Shown here piece by piece: positions 54,733 through 64,000 of a DNA stretch of 64,000 bases (the stretch's first letter is position 1; the number at the start of each line of letters is the position of its first letter). Below the pieces are notes generated by a model that saw only the letters and a list, made by a program, of their open reading frames with translations, did no database searches and was not told the origin of the DNA. Origin of the DNA: Marinifilum flexuosum (GTDB lineage: Bacteria; Bacteroidota; Bacteroidia; Bacteroidales; Marinifilaceae); contig NZ_RAPQ01000009.1 of the NCBI RefSeq assembly GCF_003610555.1, positions 806,001 to 870,000 on the forward strand. The letters run 5' to 3'. The translations under genes were made by a program, and so were the position numbers.

Positions 54733-57732
54733 TTACAATTCCAACCTTGGGAATCCCAAAACTGTTTTTACACCTGAAAAATTTGTTTTAGAATCAACAC
54801 ATTCATTTATCTGATAAGAATAAGTTTTACCATTAGTTAAAACCTTATTTAGTAATTTCATTCTATCGCAAGTTATCTGCAAAGAATTACCTTTTACCAA
54901 TTCTGGTTTAGCATTTGTCACATCGATTTTTCGATTACCCAAGCCGTCGTCTGTGATTTCGCACTTTAAATAGCCATCTTCTTCTAGTATAAAACGAATA
55001 ACTATCTTCCCAATTTTATCAAGCTTAGTAATTCCATTTCTTATGGCATGCTCTAAAAATGGTTGAATTAACATAGGTGGAATCTTAATATCCAATGAAT
55101 TTATTTTGTCATCCAAGTTAATTTGAAATGTAAATTTCTCTTCAAATCGCATTTGCTCCAACTTCAGATACAATTTTAAATAAGCTACCTCCTCGCTTAA
55201 TGATATCAGGTTTTTATTGGCGTTATTAATGTTATTTCTTAGAACCATTGAAAAATCTGACAAGTATTCCAAAGCTTTATCTTCATCATCCTCTAGAATA
55301 TAACTTTGAATAGAATTAAGCGAGTTAAAGATAAAATGTGGATCAAGCTGATATTGTAATGCTCGGATCTTTAAACCAATAACTCGATTAAACTGCTTAG
55401 TCCTTTGCTTCTCTTCAAATTTAATCCTTGATTTAAAAAGCTGAATTGCATAATAAGTTAATACACCAAGAATACTAATAACTATAAACCAAAACCAAAC
55501 TGTTTTCCACCAAGCGGATTCAAGTATTATATCAATTGAATATTGTCCAAGCTTTCCAGAACTCAATTTTCTGGCTTCAATCTCAAAGGTATATTCTCCT
55601 CCTCTCAAATTTGAATAAACCACTTCATCCGACTTTACCCAATCTGACCAACGATTATCAAAACCTACCAATCGATATCGATATCTGATATTTTCCAATG
55701 CATCACAATACAACATACCATAATGCAGTCTATAATAATTCTCATTATAACTTAAATGAATAGGATTGTTAGGTGTTTTTGTCCATTTATCAAATTCTGA
55801 TTTTTTCAATCTCCAGTTGCTATCTTTCACCTTTACTTCCAACAACGTTGGTTTATAAGCCGCATTGTCATTAATGAAATCATTAGCTTCAATTTTCATT
55901 AAGGCATAATTTGACTTCACCCATATATTATCGTATTTATCAACAACTGATTCCTTTCCTCTAAACTCTACTTTTTTGTTTGCATTCCAAAATCTATATT
56001 TCACAACAGAATCTGGCTGCCACGTTTTATATTCAAACCTATGTACTCCTATATTGGTTCCGCACCAAATAGAACCATCTTTATGGTATTGAAATCCATG
56101 AACAGAAATCCCTTCCAAGCCATCGCTTTGATCAAGAGAATCTAAAATCATTAATTCATCTCCTTCACTTTTTAACTTGTAAATAATGCCGTTATTACCA
56201 CCTACAATTATACTTGAATCAGGTAAAACAAGCATATCATTAACAACATTATGAATTCCAATATTATTTCGACCAAATTTCTTGACTTTATTCTCTCCAA
56301 ATCGATAAATCCCATGAGTTTCTGTTGCTACCCAAATGTAGGAATCAAACTCAATTATCTTGGTTAGTTCAACTTCCTCTCCTTTTGATAAATTCCACTT
56401 GGTATCTACAGAATTATCTCTTATCCCACAGGTATAAAACTGAGATCCGTTATAACAAAACAAATTTCCATTTGATGTAATTATGAAATTCGTCGCCACA
56501 GATATATTTTTATAAGTGAGCAAAAAAGACATACAATTCCAAGTATAAAAACCACAATTAGTGGCAACCCAAATCGTATTGCCTTTTAACTCAATATCAT
56601 TAATAATAAGCTCTTTTTTCTTCTTCGATTTTGGTAGTAATTTGATAAACTCTTTCTGGTTTATGGATTTAATTACTTTTTCATTCTTAATTTTCGCAAT
56701 ACCATTTCTTCCTGCTACAACTATTGAACCATCTGAATAAGAAAGTAAATCTACAATCTCATTACAATCTGGTATTAAAGATGATACATCATACAATTCA
56801 AATATTGATTGCTTCAAACTGATTAGTCCATGATTTTTAGTCCCTAACCAAATATCCCCCATTAGACTATGCTTAAACACACATTGAACAAAAACATCAT
56901 CTAAATCGTTCTCCGCAAGAAGATCTACACAAATATTATTTCTTATAGAAATTAACTTTCTAAACTGCAATCCATTTTTAATGTAACGCAGCAAAATAAC
57001 TCTTTCGTTCTGATTAGACAAAACATTTAATACATCACATCTAACTCTTTGACTATCTACAACTAGAAAAGCCTGTTGTCCCACACCAATTTCTCCGTAA
57101 AATTTTTTCCCAAATTCCAGAATCTGAGATTTTCCATTAACTATTTTTGAAAAACTACCTGATTCAAATTTATAAGTCTTTTGCTCCAATTTAGGAAAAA
57201 TGATCACTGCATTATTATTTGATACAGCCTCTAAAACATTTAATTCTTTCGTCCCTTTTACCAAAGAAAACTCACCAAGTTTATCTAGTACATCAGACAA
57301 ATAAATTCCATCTGAAGTTCCTACAATAAGTTTATTATCCAATACCTTAACCGAACGAATATCGTATAATTCATTATTTTCCTGAGTAGAAATGACCTCC
57401 AAATGTTCTCCATCAAATTCACATACTCCAACCCCCGTCGCAGATATTATTAAGTTTCCATTTTTATTCTCCGTAATACTGGTTACCTTTTCGCCCTGCA
57501 AGCGATTGAGTTCTTTTCTATATTTTACCTCAAAACCATTAAATTCGCATAATCCAGCATCTGTTGCTAACCAAATCATCCCCCTGGAATCCTCAAAAAT
57601 GTGATTTACACTATTACAAGGCAATCCATCCAGTTGAGTAAAATCACCTGTTGAACTATAAGCAGCAATTCCTTTAAAAGCAGCTAAAAAAAGAAGTAGA
57701 ATGGTTAGTTGTGTTTTGATAATAAGGTTCAT
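54733..57732 (-). CDS. Sensor histidine kinase: propeller, Y_Y_Y and LytS-type (PF06580) kinase
   Basis: 999 residues. Signal peptide (LTILLLFLAAFKGIAAYS), two seven-bladed 'regulator propeller' sets with strands like MIWLATDAGLCEF and SIWCGTNIGVHRF (residues 30-640), a Y_Y_Y domain (YRYRLVGFDNRWSDW, near 680-770), one membrane helix near 775-795, and the His kinase domain with His799 region LDPHFIFNSLNSIQSYIL and an ATP domain with ITDDGLGN. Such sensors pair with LytTR response regulators; none is adjacent here, unlike the common arrangement. Confidence 0.95.
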   Translation of the reverse strand: MNLIIKTQLTILLLFLAAFKGIAAYSSTGDFTQLDGLPCNSVNHIFEDSRGMIWLATDAGLCEFNGFEVKYRKELNRLQGEKVTSITENKNGNLIISATGVGVCEFDGEHLEVISTQENNELYDIRSVKVLDNKLIVGTSDGIYLSDVLDKLGEFSLVKGTKELNVLEAVSNNNAVIIFPKLEQKTYKFESGSFSKIVNGKSQILEFGKKFYGEIGVGQQAFLVVDSQRVRCDVLNVLSNQNERVILLRYIKNGLQFRKLISIRNNICVDLLAENDLDDVFVQCVFKHSLMGDIWLGTKNHGLISLKQSIFELYDVSSLIPDCNEIVDLLSYSDGSIVVAGRNGIAKIKNEKVIKSINQKEFIKLLPKSKKKKELIINDIELKGNTIWVATNCGFYTWNCMSFLLTYKNISVATNFIITSNGNLFCYNGSQFYTCGIRDNSVDTKWNLSKGEEVELTKIIEFDSYIWVATETHGIYRFGENKVKKFGRNNIGIHNVVNDMLVLPDSSIIVGGNNGIIYKLKSEGDELMILDSLDQSDGLEGISVHGFQYHKDGSIWCGTNIGVHRFEYKTWQPDSVVKYRFWNANKKVEFRGKESVVDKYDNIWVKSNYALMKIEANDFINDNAAYKPTLLEVKVKDSNWRLKKSEFDKWTKTPNNPIHLSYNENYYRLHYGMLYCDALENIRYRYRLVGFDNRWSDWVKSDEVVYSNLRGGEYTFEIEARKLSSGKLGQYSIDIILESAWWKTVWFWFIVISILGVLTYYAIQLFKSRIKFEEKQRTKQFNRVIGLKIRALQYQLDPHFIFNSLNSIQSYILEDDEDKALEYLSDFSMVLRNNINNANKNLISLSEEVAYLKLYLKLEQMRFEEKFTFQINLDDKINSLDIKIPPMLIQPFLEHAIRNGITKLDKIGKIVIRFILEEDGYLKCEITDDGLGNRKIDVTNAKPELVKGNSLQITCDRMKLLNKVLTNGKTYSYQINECVDSKTNFSGVKTVLGFPRLEL

Positions 57733-57936
57733 AGTACAATGATAATAATTATACTAGGAAAATTAAGGTGTCAAATGTGTCAAGTTTCATTAACAGACGT
57801 CGATCTTTAAAAAAGATAAGCTTAAATCACTATAATTCAACACCTAAACAAACAAATTAACATATGTACCGTAAAAAGAATTGTTATTCGATAACAAAAA
57901 CAGTATAAACTAGAATAATAGATTTAAACAATAAAC

Positions 57937-57944
57937 TAACTTTG
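57937..57944 (+). promoter_or_regulatory. Bacteroidota-type -7 element before the 186-residue gene
   Basis: TAACTTTG matches TAnnTTTG exactly and would start transcription near 57951, 23 bases before ATG 57974. No clear -33 TTTG was seen. Confidence 0.5.
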
Positions 57945-57973
57945 CCAATCTGATAACTATAACAACATTAAAC

Positions 57974-58534
57974 ATGCTATTGAACTTAGAAAAAGTAAAC
58001 ATCGAAAAAGCCTTTGAATTGTTTGCTCATAATCAAAACTTCACATACACAGCATATCCAAGGTTAAAAACTCTTTACGCCATAAAAAAAGAGTTTAAAC
58101 AAATTCCAGAATTGGATTGGAAATTTGAGTTTGATCATGTTAATATCAACAAGAACAGAGTTATCATTGAATACCGACAGGATAAAAGTGAAGATTTTTC
58201 ATTCTACTATGAAATTCCTCTTTCAATTAATTTTGAATTGCGTGTGTTTCTTGCAAAATCATCAATTCATTTCCTCGACTTATACAATTTCTTATTATCA
58301 AATGGACTAATTAATGAAAATCAATTCAGATTAAAAGCTGAATATCACACCATTCCACATTTCGTTATCAATCAAAAAACAAAGCGATACAATACTGGAA
58401 TTCTTAATAAAATACAGAACAATAGTGATTTTGACGGAATACCTTTAGACGACAATATAAAGAATGAAATTGATCTTGGATTTCGATTTTTTAATCCTAT
58501 TTTTAATCAGATACTTAGCCAATTCCAAATTTGA
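57974..58534 (+). CDS. Conserved-looking cytoplasmic protein of unknown function
   Basis: 186 residues, no signal peptide or membrane helix. It is mixed alpha/beta, with aromatic and Asn/Lys-rich segments (WKFEFDHVNINKNRVIIEYRQ; FRFFNPIFNQILSQF). I recognise no domain. It shares the promoter and transcript with the downstream hybrid kinase, 15 bases away, which makes a functional link likely (for example a signalling partner). Confidence 0.7.
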   Translation: MLLNLEKVNIEKAFELFAHNQNFTYTAYPRLKTLYAIKKEFKQIPELDWKFEFDHVNINKNRVIIEYRQDKSEDFSFYYEIPLSINFELRVFLAKSSIHFLDLYNFLLSNGLINENQFRLKAEYHTIPHFVINQKTKRYNTGILNKIQNNSDFDGIPLDDNIKNEIDLGFRFFNPIFNQILSQFQI

Positions 58535-58549
58535 TTTCGTAATAGCTAT

Positions 58550-60985
58550 ATGAATTCAACCCCAAACAAAACTATCAAAAATAAAACAAGCATAAGTAGA
58601 GCCTATTTTATGCTTTTCTTAATTCTGACTATTACATTTCTTGTCGGATTTGGTGGAATTTGGATCTATACCAAGTTTAACGAATTCAACACGGAATCCA
58701 ATAACCTTAAGAAAGATTACATTGAAGAACAGAAGGATATTTTGGTAAGTAAGGCAAATGAATGTGTTGATTTCATTAATTACCAAAACACAAGGTCTGA
58801 ATCAAAATTAAAAAGTAGACTTCAGAATTTTGTGGATCAGGCACACTCTGTAGCCATATACATTTACAATCAAAACAAAGGGAAACTTAGCGATACCGAA
58901 ATAAAAAAACGCATTAAAGAAGCCATTTCACCTTTACGTTTTACCAACGACAGAGGCTATATTTTTATCAACAATTTAAGTGGTAAAGGTATTCTTTATC
59001 CGTTCTCGAAAGAAAATGAAAACAAAAGCTTAATCAATTTCAAAGATATCAATGGCAATTACATTGTTAAAAATGAAGTGGAGTTGATGAAATACAAGGA
59101 TAGTGGTTTTACAAAATATGTGAACAGCAAAGAGGTAAAAAATAAGTTTAATGCATACACCAAAATTTCTTATATCAAGAAATTTACTCCGTACAACTGG
59201 TATTTTGGAAGTTTTGCTTACTTAGATGATCTTCAACCTGAAATTCAGAAGGAGGCATTGATTCGTATAAGCCAAATTAACATGACTCAAGACAACTACT
59301 TTTTTGTTTATAAAAAAGATGGAACATGCTTGCTTCATGCCGATTCTGCCAGCATTGGAAAAAATTTTAAAGATTACAGCAACAAGATACGTCGTGAAAA
59401 TGTAAAACGCTTAATCAATGCCGCCCAACTTGATGAATCAGGCTTTGTAAATTACAAAATACCAGATGCGGAAAATGCTGAAAAAATTTCATACGTAAAG
59501 TTTATTAAAGAGTGGGATTGGATTATTGGTGCTGGTTTATACACAGGAGAGCTAGATAAAAACATTGAAATTGCCAGAGCTGAATTAAGAAATAATGTTC
59601 GAAAATATATTCTACAAATTGTATTATTAATTGTAATCGCAATTGTGATTATCTACATTACATCGAAGACCATTTCTGTTAAAATGAAACAGAATTTCAC
59701 TTCGATCAATAATTTTTTTAGAAAGGCATCAACTCAATTGTATCAAGTAAATATTGATGAACTTCATTTTTCTGAATTTCAAGATATGGGAACAACCATT
59801 AATCGTATGATTGATATTAGAACCCAGAAAGAAAAAGAACTTCAAATTGCAAGAGAAAAAGCCGAAGAATCTGATCGCTTGAAGTCATCTTTTTTAGCGA
59901 ATATGTCACACGAAATTCGTACTCCAATGAATGCAATCATTGGATTTTCAGAATTATTACAAGAAGATGATTTGCCTTTTGAAACCCGACAACAATTTTT
60001 CACTCATATTAGAAATAGTGGGAATTCACTATTGAATCTTATAAATGATATTATTGATTTCTCTAAAATTGAGTCTGGTAAGCTAAAAATTTCCAAAACT
60101 TATTACAACCTTAATCAACTATTTGACGAACTTTATCACACTTTTGAAAAGATAAAAACCAGCAAGGGTAGAGATCATATTGAACTAAAATTTACGAAAG
60201 GCCTGGAGGAATCAGAATCGATTATTTACACGGATCCTTTACGACTGAAGCAAATCATCACAAACTTGGTGGAAAATGCTTTAAAATTTACTGAAAAAGG
60301 AAGCATTCATGTCTCGTATCAATTAAATGAAAGTAAGCTAATTTTTGCTGTTGAAGATACAGGAATTGGAATCTCTCCCGAAAAGCAGAAGATAATTTTC
60401 AGTAGGTTCCGTCAAGCAGATGATTCTCATGCAAGAAGGTATGGTGGAACAGGATTAGGATTATCAATTTCTAAAAAATTAGCAGAATTGCTAAATGGTG
60501 ATATGTGGGTAGAATCAACTGAGAATGTTGGGAGCAGTTTCTTTGTTAGCATTCCATACTTAATTGATGATAAATCAAACATCTCTCCGATTAAGAAAAT
60601 ATACAAAAACGGTGTAAATAAGGATTTAACTGGTAAAAAAATATTAATTGTTGATGATTACAATGTGAACATCACATTGATAAAACAAATGCTTCAATCC
60701 ACTGGTGTAAGCATGTCGTCAGCAGACAATGGGCGCACTGCTATTAAAGAATGTGGTTCTGAGCATTTTGATTTGGTTTTGTTGGATCTGCAAATGCCAG
60801 AATTAAATGGATATGATACTTTAAAATTGATTAAAAAAGAAAATCCTGAAATTAAAATTGTAGCACAAACAGCTTATGCATTGGCAAATGAGAAAGAACT
60901 AATAATGGACTCAGGATTTGACGGTTATATTGCGAAACCAATTATCAAGAAAAAATTATTAAGCTTAATAAACGAAATGATTTAA
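58550..60985 (+). CDS. Hybrid histidine kinase: Cache sensor, HisKA, HATPase, receiver
   Basis: 811 residues. Two membrane helices (about 18-40 and 350-372) frame a periplasmic Cache region with two repeats (NDRGYIFINN; WYFGSFAYLDD; KDGTCLLHAD; WDWIIGAGLY). HisKA with His454 (SHEIRTPMNAIIGF), HATPase with DTGIGIS and GGTGLGL, and a receiver with Asp746 (LLDLQMPELNGY). It lacks the PAS domain of the related kinase at 17899. Cache regions bind small organic ligands. The 3' end overlaps porP by 4 bases. Confidence 0.95.
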   Translation: MNSTPNKTIKNKTSISRAYFMLFLILTITFLVGFGGIWIYTKFNEFNTESNNLKKDYIEEQKDILVSKANECVDFINYQNTRSESKLKSRLQNFVDQAHSVAIYIYNQNKGKLSDTEIKKRIKEAISPLRFTNDRGYIFINNLSGKGILYPFSKENENKSLINFKDINGNYIVKNEVELMKYKDSGFTKYVNSKEVKNKFNAYTKISYIKKFTPYNWYFGSFAYLDDLQPEIQKEALIRISQINMTQDNYFFVYKKDGTCLLHADSASIGKNFKDYSNKIRRENVKRLINAAQLDESGFVNYKIPDAENAEKISYVKFIKEWDWIIGAGLYTGELDKNIEIARAELRNNVRKYILQIVLLIVIAIVIIYITSKTISVKMKQNFTSINNFFRKASTQLYQVNIDELHFSEFQDMGTTINRMIDIRTQKEKELQIAREKAEESDRLKSSFLANMSHEIRTPMNAIIGFSELLQEDDLPFETRQQFFTHIRNSGNSLLNLINDIIDFSKIESGKLKISKTYYNLNQLFDELYHTFEKIKTSKGRDHIELKFTKGLEESESIIYTDPLRLKQIITNLVENALKFTEKGSIHVSYQLNESKLIFAVEDTGIGISPEKQKIIFSRFRQADDSHARRYGGTGLGLSISKKLAELLNGDMWVESTENVGSSFFVSIPYLIDDKSNISPIKKIYKNGVNKDLTGKKILIVDDYNVNITLIKQMLQSTGVSMSSADNGRTAIKECGSEHFDLVLLDLQMPELNGYDTLKLIKKENPEIKIVAQTAYALANEKELIMDSGFDGYIAKPIIKKKLLSLINEMI

Positions 60986-62019
60986 AAATGAGGACATTTA
61001 ATTCTTCCTACTTGTCTTCGTCTTCTTAAAGCAATTTCCTTACAACTGTTTTTGTTTCGTCTGCTATTTTTAAACCTCATTAAAAATGAGATCTCATGAG
61101 CACCGGTATTTGTATGAATCAATTTTGAGATGGTCTTATCGTAACTATAAGCCACTTGCCACCAATCTCTCATTACACCTAATTGCAGAATAACAGCATC
61201 ATATTCCAATTCTAAGTTATCGCGATACCACATACCTACAATAAAAGATCCTTTCGACAGATATAGTCCATAATTTAATTGCTTATTTGTTCCTTGCTGC
61301 TGATAAAGAAAATTAGGTGCTAACCCAATATCAGTCTGATGCAAGCCTCTTCTAAAAACAGGTACATTAACACCACAATGAAAAGTATATTTTCTTGGTA
61401 GTTTAGAATAATCACTCTCCTCTTTGTATGCTTCATCAGGCTCAGTTAAATGGTGAGCTGCAAAACCAATAAACCAATTTTTATAAGATGCTATTAAACC
61501 CGATGAAAAATCAATATAATTGCGATTCAGATGATCAATTGCACTCTCACCAGTAAATGGACTAATTAAACCATTAATATAGAATTCATCTGTTTGATCA
61601 GGAAAGGTAAAGTTTGAATCATTCAATTTCCTTTGAATAAAAGAGGTTTGAAAACCTGCTTTAATTGCCAAATTTCTTGAGATTCTCAACGTATAAGCAT
61701 ACATTCCACTTATTGTGGTAGTACTAATCGTTCCGTCACCCTGTTCATCTTGCATCACCTGCAGTCCTACTCCTCCTCCTAGTGGATTTACATACTGATC
61801 GTAAGCAACACTATAAGTCACATATGCAGAACTTATTTCAGGCCATTGATTTCTATAATTCATAGAAACACGAGCATCAAAATCAGAACCTGCAAATGCT
61901 GGATTTAAATAAACCTTATTTGCATAGAACTGTGAGAACTCAACATCCTGTGAATAAACATTGAGAGCACTCATCATGCTTATTAAGCAAACTAATATTT
62001 TCAGTTCTTTCTTAATCAT
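60982..62019 (-). CDS. PorP/SprF-family type IX secretion membrane protein
   Basis: 345 residues with a signal peptide (ILVCLISMMSALNVYSQ). The family opening DVEFSQFYANKVYLNPAFAGS is clear, followed by an outer-membrane barrel. The extreme C-terminus is unusual, rich in Arg/Lys (RRNKNSCKEIALRRRRQ). PorP/SprF proteins work with the type IX machinery to export or hold a partner adhesin. Its start codon overlaps the adhesin stop by one base (TAATG), which makes the adhesin just upstream its cargo. Confidence 0.95.
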   Translation of the reverse strand: MIKKELKILVCLISMMSALNVYSQDVEFSQFYANKVYLNPAFAGSDFDARVSMNYRNQWPEISSAYVTYSVAYDQYVNPLGGGVGLQVMQDEQGDGTISTTTISGMYAYTLRISRNLAIKAGFQTSFIQRKLNDSNFTFPDQTDEFYINGLISPFTGESAIDHLNRNYIDFSSGLIASYKNWFIGFAAHHLTEPDEAYKEESDYSKLPRKYTFHCGVNVPVFRRGLHQTDIGLAPNFLYQQQGTNKQLNYGLYLSKGSFIVGMWYRDNLELEYDAVILQLGVMRDWWQVAYSYDKTISKLIHTNTGAHEISFLMRFKNSRRNKNSCKEIALRRRRQVGRIKCPHF

Positions 62020-64000
62020 TATCTAAACAGTGTTACTGTTCCATGTCCTCTCTCTTTTCCTCCATAAAAAATGATCCAAACATATACTCCAATTTCTGCT
62101 TCTTTACCTTTATAAGTTCCATTCCACCCTTCATGTTTCAACTCATTATTGGCAACTATATCCTTTTCAAGCTTAAACACCTGCTCTCCCCAACGAGTAT
62201 AAATATACATTTCAAAATCGGTTACGATTCCTTTAAAAACCGGATAAAATATTTCATTTGGACCTTTACCATTTGGTGTAAATACATTTGGCACAACCAT
62301 TTTAGGCTCCAATAATTTAACTGCAATTGAAGCTTGAGCAATACAACCAAATTCATTCTCAACCTGTACGCTATAATCTCCTGCATCATCAACTTCTATA
62401 CTTCTCCAATCAGATCCAGTATTCCAGTAATAAGAAGAATAACCAGATCCTGCATCTAAGGTCAAAGTCTGACCTTTATACATTCTTAAAGTATCAGAGG
62501 CAATATTAACCTCTGGCACTGGAAATACCTCAACACTAATAATATCTGTTCCCATTATACCATACATATCCCAAACTTGTACGGTATAATCACCAGTTTT
62601 GTTTACGGTAATTGTCCTTGTTGTATCTCCAGTACTCCATAAGTACCTTTCCCAATTTCCTGCATCCAACATCAATGAAGTTCCTTCACAAATACCAGCA
62701 CTTCCACCTAAATTAATCGACGGTCTTGGATTAACAGCTACTTTAACTTTTCCATTTCCTCTACATCCATTAACATCTACAACGTTTACTGCATATTCTC
62801 CGTCCTTTTCCACTTTTAGATATTGTGAATCTTCCTGATTGCTCCATTCATATTCTACATATCCGCTTCCTGCATCAAGAAGAATAGATGTTCCCTCAGC
62901 AATCACAGTATCTCTACCCAAGTAAACATCCGGATTTTTATGCACGAAAATGTTGATATCATCTTCTCCGGTACAACCAAACTCATCTGTTGTTCGAAGA
63001 ATAAAATTACCTTCCTCATATACATAAATTGCCCTTGTTTCTCCTCCAGGAATCCATTCCGTATAATATCCCTCTGGAGCTTCCAAAATTAATTCCTCTC
63101 CTTCACAGATATACAAATCAGGTCCTAGATCAACGATTGGTAAATCATGCACAACAACTTCAACCGAATCGTTTCCAATACAGCCATTAATATCCTGAAT
63201 TCTCACATGATAAATTCCTGCTTTAGAAACTTCTCTAGTCTGTGTCGTAACACCATCACTCCATAAAAAATCAACTCCGTCACCAATATCTAATTTTACA
63301 GATTCTCCATAACACATATCTACTCGATCTGGTAATGGTGAGTTTGGCAATTGAATAATTTCTACATCCACCCCATCTTCAGCAATACACCCTTCTAAGT
63401 TTTCTATGTGCAAGTTGTATCTACCAGATTCTCCAATGGTAATTGAATATTCGTTTGCTCCAGCAATATCAATTCCATCTTTACTCCATTGATATCTATA
63501 ACCAGGAACATCAGGACCTTCTATATAAGTTGAATCACCATGACAAACTAAATTGGTCGTGTAAGTCAAATCAAATTCAAAAGATGGTAAAATAGTAACA
63601 TTCACATCATCCGTTGCTGAACAGCCATTGCCGTCTGTTACCACTACTGAATAATTACCGCTTGTATTTACTGTGATGGTCTGAGTCGTTGCACCATTTG
63701 ACCACAAATAGGTAGCTCCTGCATTGCCGGCATCCAAAGTAATGGTTCCACCAGCACAGGTTTCCTGGTCTAAACCAAGATCCACAACAGGATTAGGGTG
63801 AACCGTGACATTCACATCATCCGTAGCTGAACAGCCATTGCCGTCTGTAACAACCACTGAATAATTCCCACTTGTATTTACTGTGATGGTCTGAGTCGTT
63901 GCACCATTTGACCACAAATAGGTAGCTCCTGCATTGCCGGCATCCAAAGTAATGGTTCCACCAGCACAGGTTTCCTGGTCTAAACCAAGATCCACAACAG
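62019..64000 (-). CDS. Giant T9SS-exported adhesin with gliding-type C-terminal signal, partial
   Basis: At least 660 residues are visible and the frame stays open beyond base 64000; the N-terminus is outside the window. It is built of immunoglobulin-like (PKD/SprB-type) repeats of about 70 residues with the pattern DLG...CxGxxxxLDAG...YxWSxGxxTxxIxV...YxVxVxDxxGCxxxDxVxV. Each has two Cys. The C-terminal domain VPNVFTPNGKGPNEIFYPVF ... YTRWGEQVF ... GWNGTYKGKEAEIGVYVW is the type B T9SS sorting signal (gliding-associated C-terminal domain). It should be exported by T9SS and attached to the surface, with PorP as helper. Confidence 0.95.
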   Translation of the reverse strand, partial: VVDLGLDQETCAGGTITLDAGNAGATYLWSNGATTQTITVNTSGNYSVVVTDGNGCSATDDVNVTVHPNPVVDLGLDQETCAGGTITLDAGNAGATYLWSNGATTQTITVNTSGNYSVVVTDGNGCSATDDVNVTILPSFEFDLTYTTNLVCHGDSTYIEGPDVPGYRYQWSKDGIDIAGANEYSITIGESGRYNLHIENLEGCIAEDGVDVEIIQLPNSPLPDRVDMCYGESVKLDIGDGVDFLWSDGVTTQTREVSKAGIYHVRIQDINGCIGNDSVEVVVHDLPIVDLGPDLYICEGEELILEAPEGYYTEWIPGGETRAIYVYEEGNFILRTTDEFGCTGEDDINIFVHKNPDVYLGRDTVIAEGTSILLDAGSGYVEYEWSNQEDSQYLKVEKDGEYAVNVVDVNGCRGNGKVKVAVNPRPSINLGGSAGICEGTSLMLDAGNWERYLWSTGDTTRTITVNKTGDYTVQVWDMYGIMGTDIISVEVFPVPEVNIASDTLRMYKGQTLTLDAGSGYSSYYWNTGSDWRSIEVDDAGDYSVQVENEFGCIAQASIAVKLLEPKMVVPNVFTPNGKGPNEIFYPVFKGIVTDFEMYIYTRWGEQVFKLEKDIVANNELKHEGWNGTYKGKEAEIGVYVWIIFYGGKERGHGTVTLFR
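63581..64000 (-). repeat. Near-identical 210-bp (70-residue) tandem repeats in the adhesin
   Basis: Two consecutive units, period 210 bp (landmark AATGGTTCCA at 63741 and 63951), encode the same protein sequence over the compared part, with a handful of mostly synonymous base changes. The array continues out of the window. Downstream (3') units are more diverged. Confidence 0.9.

Overview
The window is AT-rich DNA from a member of the Bacteroidota, most probably a marine, facultatively anaerobic Marinilabiliales/Marinifilaceae-type bacterium (lineage is inference). Evidence for the phylum: a type IX secretion pair (PorP/SprF protein plus a giant adhesin with a gliding-type C-terminal signal), a short primary sigma factor without region 1.1, several TAnnTTTG promoter elements, a separate TPR/outer-membrane-barrel gene pair, and an ABC permease fused to an M1 peptidase. 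No rRNA, tRNA, insertion sequence, prophage or CRISPR array was seen.

Layout. 0-10 kb: 5'-anchored part of a YejK/NdpA-like nucleoid protein (cut by the window edge), an ABC ATPase plus permease/M1 peptidase operon, a PepSY transmembrane protein, the hybrid cluster protein Hcp with a CRP/FNR-type site placed for activation, and a small secreted protein. 10-24 kb: HAD phosphatase, EEP-family lipoprotein, uvrB, rpoD, an HtrA protease, dapF, a Cache/PAS hybrid kinase, a LOG-family protein and gyrB. 24-34 kb: secreted protein, outer-membrane barrel and TPR protein, ftsE, rhomboid protease, M48 lipoprotein and a YyaL/DUF255 protein. 34.5-38 kb: a glycyl radical enzyme with its translationally coupled radical-SAM activase. 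38-43 kb: small accessory genes (lipoprotein, CIA30, BLUF photoreceptor, cupin, EamA transporter, CPBP protein). 43-48.5 kb: folD, ffh and argS. 48.9-61 kb: two hybrid kinases, a LytS-type sensor kinase, isoaspartyl peptidase, an avidin-like protein and a class IV aminotransferase. 61-64 kb: porP and the adhesin, which runs off the window.

Housekeeping genes are interleaved with accessory and sensory genes. Four histidine kinases lie in the window, three of them hybrid kinases with C-terminal receivers, and none has a separate response regulator beside it.

The strongest unexplained structure is in the intergenic DNA. Two arrays of unrelated sequence (31.1-31.4 kb and 43.0-43.5 kb) are each built of degenerate units of exactly 21 nt, with no insertion or deletion across 13-14 and about 25 units. 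Both have higher-order repeats (3 units and 4 units). 21 nt is both seven codons and two turns of B-DNA. The second array switches orientation internally and is bracketed by related palindromes. A third, looser array (period 37-42 nt) lies upstream of the LOG gene, and a perfect 29-bp inverted repeat lies in the uvrB leader. Other points worth attention are a cytoplasmic avidin homologue lacking several biotin-contact residues, a complete BLUF domain, and a HypD-like glycyl radical enzyme with a changed active-site neighbourhood.
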